In this document: piece by piece, positions 24,566 to 32,763 of the stretch
How positions within the stretch are numbered: position 1 is the first letter of the stretch
Layout of the letters: each line of letters starts with the position of its first letter
NCBI RefSeq assembly: GCF_947494555.1
Contig: NZ_CANLVF010000004.1
Coordinates: 680,572-744,571 of the forward strand
DNA from: an uncultured Roseibium sp.
GTDB taxonomy: Bacteria; Pseudomonadota; Alphaproteobacteria; Rhizobiales; Stappiaceae
DNA length: 64,000 nt
Direction of reading: 5' to 3'
Program-made: the position numbers and the translations under genes
The notes under the pieces: model-generated
Seen by the model: the letters and a program-made list of their open reading frames with translations, nothing else
Told to the model about the DNA's origin: nothing
Databases searched by the model: none

Positions 24566-26443
24566 TCAGGGTTTCTTCCTTGGGACAAGCGGGATTGTTG
24601 TGCCTGCCGGTCCACTTTCCTGAAGAGCGCCAGAGCACAGGCTCGCTGCCTCGCGAACGCGTTCGCTCCTCAGATTGATTTCTGCAATTGCAACGGAATG
24701 ATCGCGCAGATAGACCATGTCTTTTTTCCGGTAGATCTCCTTCACCGCGGATTTTTCAACCGGATAGCCAGTTTGCCGCAACCGGTTCCAGACATGCCAC
24801 CAGCCGGCGGCCCACATAGTCTCGTCGCGGATCGTTCCAAGCATCAAGACTTCAAGATGATGAGCGGAACAAAGGGCTCCTTCCATCGGTTGAGGACGGA
24901 CACTGTCGTGTGCCGCCAATGATGTAACTTCAAACGGGTCTGCATGCAGGCCCTGATGCTGCACAATCGGGTTCCGTTCGGAGAGGACGGGCATCTGGAT
25001 TGGCCAGACGAAGATGGCAAAAACGGCTATGACAGCGACTTTGAGCGGCAAGAGCGCCAGTGCAAGCCTCATCAGGTCACTCTGTTCGAAGTGATTTTCC
25101 CCGACAGACCGGAATATGGCGATGGGTTTGGCGCTTGCCACCATGGTCTGGCAAAACCCGGTGCCGAGAACAGTCACAAGGATGAGAGTCGCGGTGTCGT
25201 GGTCGAATTCGGCCAGGGGAAGCGCCAGCGCCGGAATGAGAACGGCTGCACGGGCACTGCGTGAGTTGATGACCAGATGAGCTGCCACCGAAACGAGCAC
25301 GACAAACAGAATGGTAAGCTCGCGATTGTGAAGGACGTCTGCGGGCAGAATGAACAGGAGCTTGTCTGCCAGCCACTTGCTCTTGCCGGTCGAAACGACG
25401 GCCTGCGCGATCACCAGGGTAGACGCGAGGAAAACCAGGAGCTCGGTTTCCACGTTTCGAAACAGTTCCTTCGGCTTTTCTTCCGTCAGCAGCGGCGTCA
25501 CCACCAGTGCAGCTCCAAGACATGCAATCACAGCGGTGCCGAGCCCGTGCCAGCCGGTGGTGGACCAGGCGAGAACCATGGCGGAGAGCACGAACAGCAA
25601 TCTCTTCTGCTTGGTGCTGAAAGACCCGGATGGAGCATCGTCGCTCGTCGAAAGCCTGGTCCTGCGCTCATTTGCGGGCACAAACAGTTGAAGGATCAAC
25701 AGCGTGGCCCCGTGTGCGGAAAGCAGGGCGACCGGGAACGCGAGCATGATCCACTCGAAGAAGGAAATGATGTTTCCCGTGGAGGTGCGGATCGTTTCCA
25801 CCGCGACAAAATGCGCTCCGGCGCCGATCAGTGATCCGCCGGCCGACAACAGGATCGCGCTTGGGAACAGCAACGCGAGGGCCCGGCGCAGGTTTCCGGT
25901 CGGCATTGCCGGGAGCAGGCTGACGAAGACGGGAACAAGCAGTGCCGCGCGTCCGGAAGTCGACGGTACGAGGAAAGCAGTTGCGGTGATGACAAAGGTT
26001 AATCCGTGGAAGAGCCCGGAAACCGAGGAAAACCTCTTGGTGACCGCAAATGCCAGCCATTGTGTCAGGCCGGACGATTTGATGGCGGCGGCAATCACGA
26101 AAGCGGCTATCAGCAACCAGACAATTTCCGTCCCGAGCGCCTGATAGAAGCGCTCTTCCGGAAATGCGCCGGTGAGAACCAGCCCTACCGCAGCAAACAC
26201 CGCAACGACGGAGTCGGGTATTGGTGTCAATGTCCAGCCCACGATCGCCAGACCGGTCAGCAGAAACGCGGCGGCCGCTTGTTGCGGCATGCCATGTGGC
26301 GCAAGGAAAACAAATCCGGCAAGCACCGACGCAATCAGAATTGCGATTGCCGTGTTGGGCGCAATTCCAATCAGCTTGCCAAGCAAAGGATCTATGACGG
26401 CGGGCATCCGGGCCCGGCGAATGGCAGCGGCGCGGTCAGGCAT
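24566..26443 (-). CDS. SLC13/DASS-family permease with long C-terminal tail
   Basis: A 625-residue polytopic membrane protein. Two blocks carry the transport motifs: FLVPSTSGRAALLVPVFVSL near 158-177 and HLVINSRSARAAVLIPALAL near 388-407. These are the paired SNT-like hairpins of the divalent anion:Na+ symporter family, here with Ser-Thr-Ser-Gly and Asn-Ser-Arg-Ser in place of the usual Ser-Asn-Thr. About 13 helices end near residue 490. A further 130-odd residues form a soluble tail rich in Trp, His and charge (MWAAGWWHVWNRLRQTGYP), not usual for this family. Its neighbour is glycerate kinase, so an organic acid such as glycerate is a reasonable guess for the substrate. The Shine-Dalgarno is 9 nt before ATG but lies inside a 14-bp inverted repeat. 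Confidence 0.85.
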   Translation of the reverse strand: MPDRAAAIRRARMPAVIDPLLGKLIGIAPNTAIAILIASVLAGFVFLAPHGMPQQAAAAFLLTGLAIVGWTLTPIPDSVVAVFAAVGLVLTGAFPEERFYQALGTEIVWLLIAAFVIAAAIKSSGLTQWLAFAVTKRFSSVSGLFHGLTFVITATAFLVPSTSGRAALLVPVFVSLLPAMPTGNLRRALALLFPSAILLSAGGSLIGAGAHFVAVETIRTSTGNIISFFEWIMLAFPVALLSAHGATLLILQLFVPANERRTRLSTSDDAPSGSFSTKQKRLLFVLSAMVLAWSTTGWHGLGTAVIACLGAALVVTPLLTEEKPKELFRNVETELLVFLASTLVIAQAVVSTGKSKWLADKLLFILPADVLHNRELTILFVVLVSVAAHLVINSRSARAAVLIPALALPLAEFDHDTATLILVTVLGTGFCQTMVASAKPIAIFRSVGENHFEQSDLMRLALALLPLKVAVIAVFAIFVWPIQMPVLSERNPIVQHQGLHADPFEVTSLAAHDSVRPQPMEGALCSAHHLEVLMLGTIRDETMWAAGWWHVWNRLRQTGYPVEKSAVKEIYRKKDMVYLRDHSVAIAEINLRSERVREAASLCSGALQESGPAGTTIPLVPRKKP

Positions 26444-26485
26444 TTCGTTGTTCTCCTTTGTTTGCGGGTGTGGAGAACAACGAAA
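26443..26485 (-). promoter_or_regulatory. 14-bp perfect hairpin covering the permease Shine-Dalgarno and start
   Basis: TTTCGTTGTTCTCC and GGAGAACAACGAAA form a perfect 14-bp inverted repeat with a 15-nt loop on the minus-strand RNA. The 3' arm contains the Shine-Dalgarno (GGAG) and ends on the A of the start codon, so when paired it would hide the whole initiation site. It has no T-run and lies at a start codon, so it is not a terminator. A translational switch, thermometer or protein/sRNA target is likely. Confidence 0.7.
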
Positions 26486-26493
26486 CTGGCTAA

Positions 26494-26504
26494 GGAATTA
26501 TTCC
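26494..26504 (-). promoter_or_regulatory. GGAATAATTCC palindrome upstream of the permease
   Basis: A palindromic 11-bp box 51-61 nt before the permease start. Ten of its 11 bases recur at the same distance before glycerate kinase (24467-24477). It is likely a shared operator or part of the promoters. Confidence 0.5.
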
Positions 26505-26573
26505 ATTATCTTTCATGAGAGCAGATGCTCCATGCGCAGATTTTTTTTCACAAGCGGCGTCTGCGCAGCCGGA

Positions 26574-28262
26574 TCAGGCATTGCCGCGCGTTTCGAGAAG
26601 GCGCCGAGCGATCACCTGCGCCTGAATCTCGGCAGCACCTTCGAAAATGTTCAATATGCGGGCGTCGCACAGCACGCGGGAGATTGCGTATTCCAGTGCA
26701 AAGCCGTTGCCGCCATGGATCTGCAGGGCGTTGTCCGCGGCAGCCCAGGCGACACGCGCACCCAGAAGTTTCGCCATACCGGCCTCCAGGTCACAGCGCT
26801 TGCCGGAGTCCTTTTGCCACGACGAGAAATAGGTAAGCTGCCGGGCGATCATCAATTCGGCGGTCATGACCGCGAGCTTGTCGGCAACGCGCGGAAAGTG
26901 AATGAGCGCCTTGCCGAACTGGATGCGTTCTTCCGCGTAGCGCAAGCCAAGGTCCAGTGCGGATTGGGCAACACCAAGCGCGCGCGCAGCCGTTTGGATA
27001 CGGGCACCCTCGAAAGTCTGCATGAGCTGCTTGAAGCCTTCGCCCTCGACCTGACCGAGCAGGTTGTCAGCTTTGACCTCGAAGCCGTCGAACGCGATCT
27101 CGTACTCCTTCATGCCGCGATAACCGAGAACCTCGATCTCACCGCCGCTCATCCCGGTGGCCGGAAACGGATCCTCATCCGATCCGCGCGGTTTTTCGGC
27201 AATGAACATGGACAGGCCCTTGTATCCCGGTTCATCCGGATTGGTGCGGGCCAGTAGCGTCATGATATCGGCGCGAACAGGATGCGTGATCCAGGTTTTG
27301 TTGCCCGAGACTTTCCAGGTGTCGCCGTCCTTGACGGCGCGCGTTTTCAGGGACGCCAGGTCCGAACCCGTATTCGGCTCTGTAAAGACGGCCGTCGGCA
27401 AAATTTCGCCCGATGCGATCTTGGGCAGCCAATGCTGCTTTTGTTCTTCCGTGCCGCCGCACAGGATCAGCTCAGCGGCAATCTCCGACCGCGTTCCCAG
27501 AGACCCGACACCGATATAGGCGCGTGAAAGTTCTTCAGAAACGACACACATGGCTTCCTTGCCAAGCCCGAGCCCGCCATATTCCTCCGGAATGGAAAGC
27601 CCGAAAACGCCGAGTTCAGACATCTGATCGACGACATCAAGTGGAATGTACTCGTTCTTGAGATGCCATTCATGGGCATTGGGAACGACGGTGTCTTCGG
27701 CGAAACGGCGCATCTCGTTGCGGATCTGTTCCATTGTTTCGTCAAGACCTGGATCGCCGAAGGTGGACTTGCCTGCCTGGTCCCGAATGAGCGCTGTGAT
27801 TTCACCGCGAATGGATGGCGTGTTGCCTGTCTCGATGAGAGCCTCGACTTCAGGTGTCCGGTAAGCCCCGGCCTCCGTCGCAGAGATGCCGAGGTCCGAG
27901 AGCCGGACGATTTCGCCCTGGTTCATCGGGATGCCGCCAAAGATCTGGGCCAGGTATTCGGCAAATCCGAGCTGGACGATCCGGTCTTCCAGAGTGCCGT
28001 ATTTTCCCTGGCTTCTCAGGCGCTCGGCATAAGCGTCGAGTTGGCGCAACGATTCGACGTATGTGGCCAGCCATGCAAGTCCGTGAGTGGCGCGCTGTTC
28101 CTGTTCCATAAGTCTGGAGGACACGCGCCCGTTTTCACTCACGAGTGCGCGCACACGCTGCGCTGCGTCATCAAGCAGATTATCAAGCGTCCCGACTATG
28201 GACGCAGTTTGTTCAGTCAGGCTCTCTGGCGTTTCTGCCGCCGTCAGGGCTGCAGTGGACAT
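26574..28262 (-). CDS. mcd: Acyl-CoA dehydrogenase family, probable (2S)-methylsuccinyl-CoA dehydrogenase
   Basis: 562 residues, longer than an ordinary acyl-CoA dehydrogenase because of an N-terminal domain of about 160-170 residues. That extension and the overall form match methylsuccinyl-CoA dehydrogenase of the ethylmalonyl-CoA pathway, which converts methylsuccinyl-CoA to mesaconyl-CoA with FAD. The catalytic core has the usual blocks: EEYGGLGLGKEAMCVVSEEL, AVFTEPNTGSDLASLKTRAV, FEGARIQTAARALGVAQSAL and QIHGGNGFALEYAISRVLCD. The ATG at 28262 has GGAG 7 nt upstream. No other ethylmalonyl-CoA pathway gene (ccr, ecm, mch) is in the window. The alternative, isovaleryl-CoA dehydrogenase missing from the leucine operon, is less likely because of the long N-terminus. 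Confidence 0.85.
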   Translation of the reverse strand: MSTAALTAAETPESLTEQTASIVGTLDNLLDDAAQRVRALVSENGRVSSRLMEQEQRATHGLAWLATYVESLRQLDAYAERLRSQGKYGTLEDRIVQLGFAEYLAQIFGGIPMNQGEIVRLSDLGISATEAGAYRTPEVEALIETGNTPSIRGEITALIRDQAGKSTFGDPGLDETMEQIRNEMRRFAEDTVVPNAHEWHLKNEYIPLDVVDQMSELGVFGLSIPEEYGGLGLGKEAMCVVSEELSRAYIGVGSLGTRSEIAAELILCGGTEEQKQHWLPKIASGEILPTAVFTEPNTGSDLASLKTRAVKDGDTWKVSGNKTWITHPVRADIMTLLARTNPDEPGYKGLSMFIAEKPRGSDEDPFPATGMSGGEIEVLGYRGMKEYEIAFDGFEVKADNLLGQVEGEGFKQLMQTFEGARIQTAARALGVAQSALDLGLRYAEERIQFGKALIHFPRVADKLAVMTAELMIARQLTYFSSWQKDSGKRCDLEAGMAKLLGARVAWAAADNALQIHGGNGFALEYAISRVLCDARILNIFEGAAEIQAQVIARRLLETRGNA

Positions 28263-28425
28263 TGGCAATCTCCGTTTTCATTTGTTGCGCAAACGCGCTT
28301 GTTGTTGAAGCTATGTTGCGTCGCACACATCAATTTGTCGAGCCGGAATTTGTTCTTCTTTCGGAGGGGGCACAATTCGCCGGTTCGCACTTGACTGATA
28401 AGGGTGCTGGAGGCCAGATCAGATA

Positions 28426-29325
28426 ATGGCTGTGCGGCAGACATTTTCGGCAATTTATTCGGTTCTCAAGGACGCGATCGGGCACTTCGCCCGCGATGAC
28501 GGCTTTGCGATGGCCAGCCACGTGGCGCTTTCCGGATTGCTTGCGATCTTTCCGCTGTTGATATTCATTGCCTCCCTTGCCGCCTTCTTCGGCATGACGG
28601 GGGCGGCCGACACGGTGTCGGATCTTGTCTTCGACGCTTGGCCCGAAACGGTGGCAGCACCTGTCGTGCGCGAGATCCACAACGTCCTGACCGTGCGGCG
28701 CGGCGATCTGCTTACCTTCGGCGCGATTGCCGCCTTCTGGTTCGCCTCCAATGGCGTTGAGGCCTTGCGAACTGCATTGAACCGCGCCTACCGGCAACAG
28801 GAACACAGGTCCATCGTCTTCCTGAGGCTACAATCACTCGGTCTTGTGCTTTTGGGTGCGGCTATCCTGCTAGCCTATACGTTTCTGGTCGTGTTGGCGC
28901 CGCTGGCGCTGGAAGCGTTGCAAGCCTACGTCCCGAAGGTCGAAGCATTCCTGCTGTCCATTAACGTCGCGCGCTATTCTCTTGCCGGCTCGCTCCTGAT
29001 TATCGGATTGTTTGTTACACACTGGCTGCTGCCGGCGGGGCATAGATCGTTTCGGGACCTGTGGCCAGGCGTTCTGGCAACGCTCGTGATGTGGATTGTC
29101 GCAGGCAGCGCCTTTGGTACCTATCTGGCGAGTTTCGCAAATTACGTTTCCACATATGGCGGCCTTGCCGGGATCATGACCGCCCTGATCTTTCTCTATA
29201 TCTGCGCTCTCGTCTTCATCCTCGGCGGCGAACTCAACGCTGCGATCTCGCGCCAACGGAGATTGCGCGCACGGCTGAAGGCGCGCGGAGGGCCGAGCGC
29301 GATGCCCGAAGCGGCGGGGGAATAG
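28426..29325 (+). CDS. YihY/BrkB family membrane protein
   Basis: A 299-residue integral membrane protein of the YihY/virulence factor BrkB family (once called RNase BN in error). About six helices, with the family blocks GFAMASHVALSGLLAIFPLL near 24-43, FWFASNGVEALRTALNRAY near 106-124 and YVSTYGGLAGIMTALIFLY near 235-253. Function is not settled; transport or membrane integrity roles have been suggested for the family. It has GGAGG 12 nt before the ATG. It is divergent from mcd and convergent with the EamA transporter, with the stops 3 bases apart. Confidence 0.92.
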   Translation: MAVRQTFSAIYSVLKDAIGHFARDDGFAMASHVALSGLLAIFPLLIFIASLAAFFGMTGAADTVSDLVFDAWPETVAAPVVREIHNVLTVRRGDLLTFGAIAAFWFASNGVEALRTALNRAYRQQEHRSIVFLRLQSLGLVLLGAAILLAYTFLVVLAPLALEALQAYVPKVEAFLLSINVARYSLAGSLLIIGLFVTHWLLPAGHRSFRDLWPGVLATLVMWIVAGSAFGTYLASFANYVSTYGGLAGIMTALIFLYICALVFILGGELNAAISRQRRLRARLKARGGPSAMPEAAGE

Positions 29326-29327
29326 GG

Positions 29328-30203
29328 TCACGCTTTCCGGGCGGATTGCCTGATCATCAGAACGGCGGCGATAATCAGTGCCATCCCACCGACCTGAACG
29401 AATGTCAGCGTTTCGTCGAACAGGAAATAGCTTTCGACAGCGGTGGCAACAGGCACGAGATAGAACAGGCTCGCGACCTGTGAAACAGCGCCCTCACGTA
29501 TGAGAAGCATGAGCAGAAGAATAGCCCCGACCGACAGGACGAGCACAAGCCAGACCATCGCAAAGACAAGTTCGCCTGACCAGATGATCTGCCAGCTTTC
29601 GAAAAGTGACAAGGGCGCGGTGATCATGAGGGCGCCGACATACTGCCAGATTGTGGCGGTCAGCAGGTCGGTGTTCGGCACGAAACGCTTCTGGTAGACC
29701 GTGCCAAGACTGATTGCCGCGACCGAGAAGAATGCTGCGCAAATCGTAATGGCAGTAATGCCCGTGCCGGTGATGTCAAATTTGGGGCCCAATACCAGAA
29801 CAAGACCGCCGGCGCCGATCGCCATGCTGATCCAGTGGTTTCTCGACACCGTTTCGTTCAAAAGCATGACCGCGATCAGGGCGGTCAGGACCGGCTGCAG
29901 GCCGACGATGATAGACGACGCACCTGCCGGCATGCCTTGTTTGATCGCCCAGAAAATGCCGCCCAGATATATTCCATGCACCAGCATTCCGGTGATCAGA
30001 CAATGTAAGATTGCCAGGGGTTGGACCGGCCATGACCTGGCCAGGAAAAGCGCGAGCACGATCAGAATGGGAAGGACGGAGAAGAAACGCACCGTCAGAA
30101 AAACCATTGGATCGATGTATGGCGCCCCGAGTTTCGAGCCAACAAATCCGGTGGACCACAACAGAACGAAGATAACCGGTGCGGTTTTCGTCAGAAACTT
30201 CAA
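29328..30203 (-). CDS. EamA/DMT-superfamily transporter
   Basis: A protein of about 291 residues with ten predicted helices in two EamA repeats, beginning LKFLTKTAPVIFVLLWSTGF, the usual DMT first helix. Other typical blocks are GMPAGASSIIVGLQPVLTAL in the third and fourth helices and FYLVPVATAVESYFLFDE in the second repeat. It probably exports or imports a small metabolite, which cannot be predicted. The TTG at 30203 is the first sensible start. It lies 5 nt after GAGG and overlaps the stop of a small upstream frame by TTGA, so translational coupling is possible. Confidence 0.85.
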   Translation of the reverse strand: MKFLTKTAPVIFVLLWSTGFVGSKLGAPYIDPMVFLTVRFFSVLPILIVLALFLARSWPVQPLAILHCLITGMLVHGIYLGGIFWAIKQGMPAGASSIIVGLQPVLTALIAVMLLNETVSRNHWISMAIGAGGLVLVLGPKFDITGTGITAITICAAFFSVAAISLGTVYQKRFVPNTDLLTATIWQYVGALMITAPLSLFESWQIIWSGELVFAMVWLVLVLSVGAILLLMLLIREGAVSQVASLFYLVPVATAVESYFLFDETLTFVQVGGMALIIAAVLMIRQSARKA

Positions 30204-30580
30204 GGGAACCTCAACCGGAAAGGGGCAGGGGCAAGCGCGCTTCGTGTTGAAACTCGGAGAATTGCAAAATCGTTGACCGTTATTCGGCACGACCAGACAA
30301 CGTTGAAACGCGGTTCGCAGTTTAGGGGACATACGATGCCGGCTTTCGAATCGCAATCACCTTTTCGGATCCAGTCGCAGCTGTCAGTGAAGGTCAGGGC
30401 CCGTTCCTGATGGTCAAATCCGCCGCGGAACCGGCCCGATCCAAAGGAAATAAGCCAGCACAACCGGCCGAATCTCTTGGCAATCAGGGTACCTTGATCC
30501 GGCGGAAAGTTACCGACTTCCTGAACGCGGTTCGCGAGGCATAAGGCCCGTTTTTCCTGAAGTTGCGTGATCTGACCCAT
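30200..30580 (-). CDS. Possible small protein upstream of the EamA gene
   Basis: A 126-residue frame whose stop (TGA) overlaps the TTG start of the EamA gene, an arrangement common for coupled genes. The first 75 residues look protein-like: MGQITQLQEKRALCLANRVQ starts a charged helix, followed by GRLCWLISFGSGRFRGG. The last 50 residues are less convincing, and the start has only a weak AGAAGGG upstream, 10 nt away. No family recognised. The 456-bp gap between EamA and the plus-strand reductase would otherwise be empty. Confidence 0.35.
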   Translation of the reverse strand: MGQITQLQEKRALCLANRVQEVGNFPPDQGTLIAKRFGRLCWLISFGSGRFRGGFDHQERALTFTDSCDWIRKGDCDSKAGIVCPLNCEPRFNVVWSCRITVNDFAILRVSTRSALAPAPFRLRFP

Positions 30581-30659
30581 CGCGGCGTTTCGCCCTTCTG
30601 GCGGAGAGCGAATCTTCGTGCTAGTGACGATAGAATATGCATGAAGAAGGCGAGACGGA

Positions 30660-31844
30660 ATGCAGGAAGAAATCGTCATCATCGGTGCCGGACAAGCCGG
30701 TGCTCAACTTGCCCATTCGCTTCGGCAGGGCGGGTTTGAAGGTCCGCTGCGCCTGATTGGCGACGAACCGCATCCGCCTTATCAGCGGCCGCCTCTTTCC
30801 AAAAAATACCTTTCCGGGGATGTGGGTGCCGAAGGTCTCTGGCTGCGTCCTCCGGCGTTTTTCGAAACCAATCAGATCGACCATATTCCCAACTCCAGAG
30901 CTGTTTCGATAGACCGTTCCGCAAAAAGAGTTCAACTGGAAAACGGCGATACGCTCTCCTATGGCAAACTGGTACTTGCGACCGGAACCAATGCGCGCAA
31001 GATCCCCTTGACCGGTGCCGACAAGGCTGGCGTCGTCACCTTGCGGTCGATCGCCGATGTTGACGCCATTCGCGACGGTCTGAAAACGAGTAATAGCATT
31101 GCGATCATCGGAGCCGGCTATATCGGCTTGGAAGTTGCCGCGGTGGCGAAGGCGTTGGGCAAGTCCGTCAGCGTCATCGAGGCACAGGACAGGCCGATGA
31201 AGCGGGTCGTCAGTCAGGCCGTCTCGGACTACTTCTCGGGTCTGCACCGGGATAAGGGCATTGATCTTCTCCTTGAGGCGTCCATCGATTCACTTGTCGG
31301 AGAGGACAGGGTCACCGGCGTCAAGCTGACCAATGGGAACGTCATCGAGGCCGAACTGGTGCTGATCGCCGTTGGCGCGGACCCCAACGATCATCTGGCA
31401 GGTGAAGCCGGACTGGAAATCGACAATGGTGTTCTCGTGGACGGATCAGGCCAGACGAGCGACCCGCATATTTATGCCGTTGGAGACTGCACAAGGTTCT
31501 ATTCGGGCAGGTATCAACGCTCGGTTCGCATGGAGAGTGTGCAGAACGCGATCGATCAGGCCAAGGCTGCCGCGCAGGCCCTGCTTGGCGAAGAGGTCGA
31601 TTACGATCCGTTGCCCTGGTTCTGGTCCGATCAATACGATGTCAAACTGCAGATTGCCGGTTTATCGGAAGGCTATGACGATACCGTTGTGGTCGGCTCG
31701 CCCGAAGATCACAAGTTCTACGTCGCCTATCTGAATGAGGGCCGGCTGATCGCTGTTGACAGCGTGAATTTCCCCCGTTCGCACATGCTTGCGCGCAGAG
31801 TGATCGGAGAGACCTGGCGCGAAGGCCTTTTGCCGGACGTTTAG
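30660..31844 (+). CDS. FAD-dependent ferredoxin reductase (rhodocoxin/putidaredoxin reductase type)
   Basis: A 394-residue flavoprotein with two Rossmann folds: VIIGAGQAGAQLAHSLRQ at the N-terminus for FAD and AIIGAGYIGLEVAAVAKALG near 140-160 for NAD(P)H. Also present are the FAD-binding IYAVGDCTRF near 277-286 and the family C-terminal domain (PWFWSDQYDVKLQIAGL). Such enzymes move electrons from NAD(P)H to a [2Fe-2S] ferredoxin for a P450 or oxygenase. No ferredoxin is adjacent. The MocE-type Rieske protein at 4969 is the only candidate in the window, and that link is speculative. Confidence 0.93.
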   Translation: MQEEIVIIGAGQAGAQLAHSLRQGGFEGPLRLIGDEPHPPYQRPPLSKKYLSGDVGAEGLWLRPPAFFETNQIDHIPNSRAVSIDRSAKRVQLENGDTLSYGKLVLATGTNARKIPLTGADKAGVVTLRSIADVDAIRDGLKTSNSIAIIGAGYIGLEVAAVAKALGKSVSVIEAQDRPMKRVVSQAVSDYFSGLHRDKGIDLLLEASIDSLVGEDRVTGVKLTNGNVIEAELVLIAVGADPNDHLAGEAGLEIDNGVLVDGSGQTSDPHIYAVGDCTRFYSGRYQRSVRMESVQNAIDQAKAAAQALLGEEVDYDPLPWFWSDQYDVKLQIAGLSEGYDDTVVVGSPEDHKFYVAYLNEGRLIAVDSVNFPRSHMLARRVIGETWREGLLPDV

Positions 31845-31890
31845 GATTGCGCCGTCCAGGCTCTGTTCTATTTGCCGCCTGTCCGCAAGT

Positions 31891-32688
31891 TCAGTTCACG
31901 CCTGCGTTTTGCAGGATGAGCCGGGTCACTTCCTTTGGAATTTCCAAATGAGGCATGTGGCCAACGCGCTCGAAAATATGCGTTGCGACGATGCCAGGGA
32001 GCTTGTGCGCCTGGCGCGTCGGCAGGACCCTGTCCTGTGTTCCCCATATCACCTTGATCGGCATTAGCAAGGCTGCCAACTCATCTCTGGGCAAGGTCTT
32101 TTGCACGGTTCCGTCGATAATCTCGTCTGCAATGGCTTCCAGTGTCGCCGTTGCACCCGGTTTGCTTCGGCTTTCGGCAGTGGTCTTCGCCAGATACTTC
32201 GGCAGCCTGAATTCCCAGCCGAAAAATTGCTCGAGCAGAACCTCCATATCGGCTGCGTTGGTTGCTGTCGCATAGCGGCGCAACAAGCGGTGATTGATCT
32301 CCGGACCGAAGCCGCCGGGCGCCAGGAGCGTCAGGCTCGATACGCGTTCGGGATCTCGCAGGGCGACGAGAGCTGCGATTGCTCCCCCCATTGAATGACC
32401 GACGAGGTTGACCTTCGTCAGGTCGAGGTGCTCAAGCGATTGTGCGACCGCTTTCGCAGCAATGCCGGCATTGCCGACGCTCGGCCAATCCAGGGCCTGC
32501 CCATGACCAGGCAAATCGAAGGCGAGCGAGCGTTTTCGTCCCGACAGTGCGGTTTGAGTGTTGAGCCAGGTTTGCCGATCGCCTCCGAACCCGTGCAACA
32601 GCACGATAGGCGTGTCATCTGCCTGACCTGATTTTTCCTGGTCGTTGAAAGGCAGGTGAAGGGGAGGCGCTGGGCGGAGATCGGTCAT
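31891..32688 (-). CDS. Alpha/beta hydrolase
   Basis: A 265-residue hydrolase. The oxyanion-hole block is LLHGFGGDRQTW, the nucleophile elbow is GHSMGG (Ser near 97), the acid is in a later strand (WGTQDRVLP), and the His is in VGHMPHLEIP near 248. It resembles AcoC/MhpC-type hydrolases and could equally act on esters or C-C bonds. It begins 76 bases after the adenylate cyclase stop on the same strand, so it may be read from the same transcript. Confidence 0.9.
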   Translation of the reverse strand: MTDLRPAPPLHLPFNDQEKSGQADDTPIVLLHGFGGDRQTWLNTQTALSGRKRSLAFDLPGHGQALDWPSVGNAGIAAKAVAQSLEHLDLTKVNLVGHSMGGAIAALVALRDPERVSSLTLLAPGGFGPEINHRLLRRYATATNAADMEVLLEQFFGWEFRLPKYLAKTTAESRSKPGATATLEAIADEIIDGTVQKTLPRDELAALLMPIKVIWGTQDRVLPTRQAHKLPGIVATHIFERVGHMPHLEIPKEVTRLILQNAGVN

Positions 32689-32763
32689 GTTTTCTCTTGA
32701 GAAGGTGCTATCGATATTTGAAAGGCAGTGCAGGACTTTGGAGGTGCATGATTACGTCTAACA

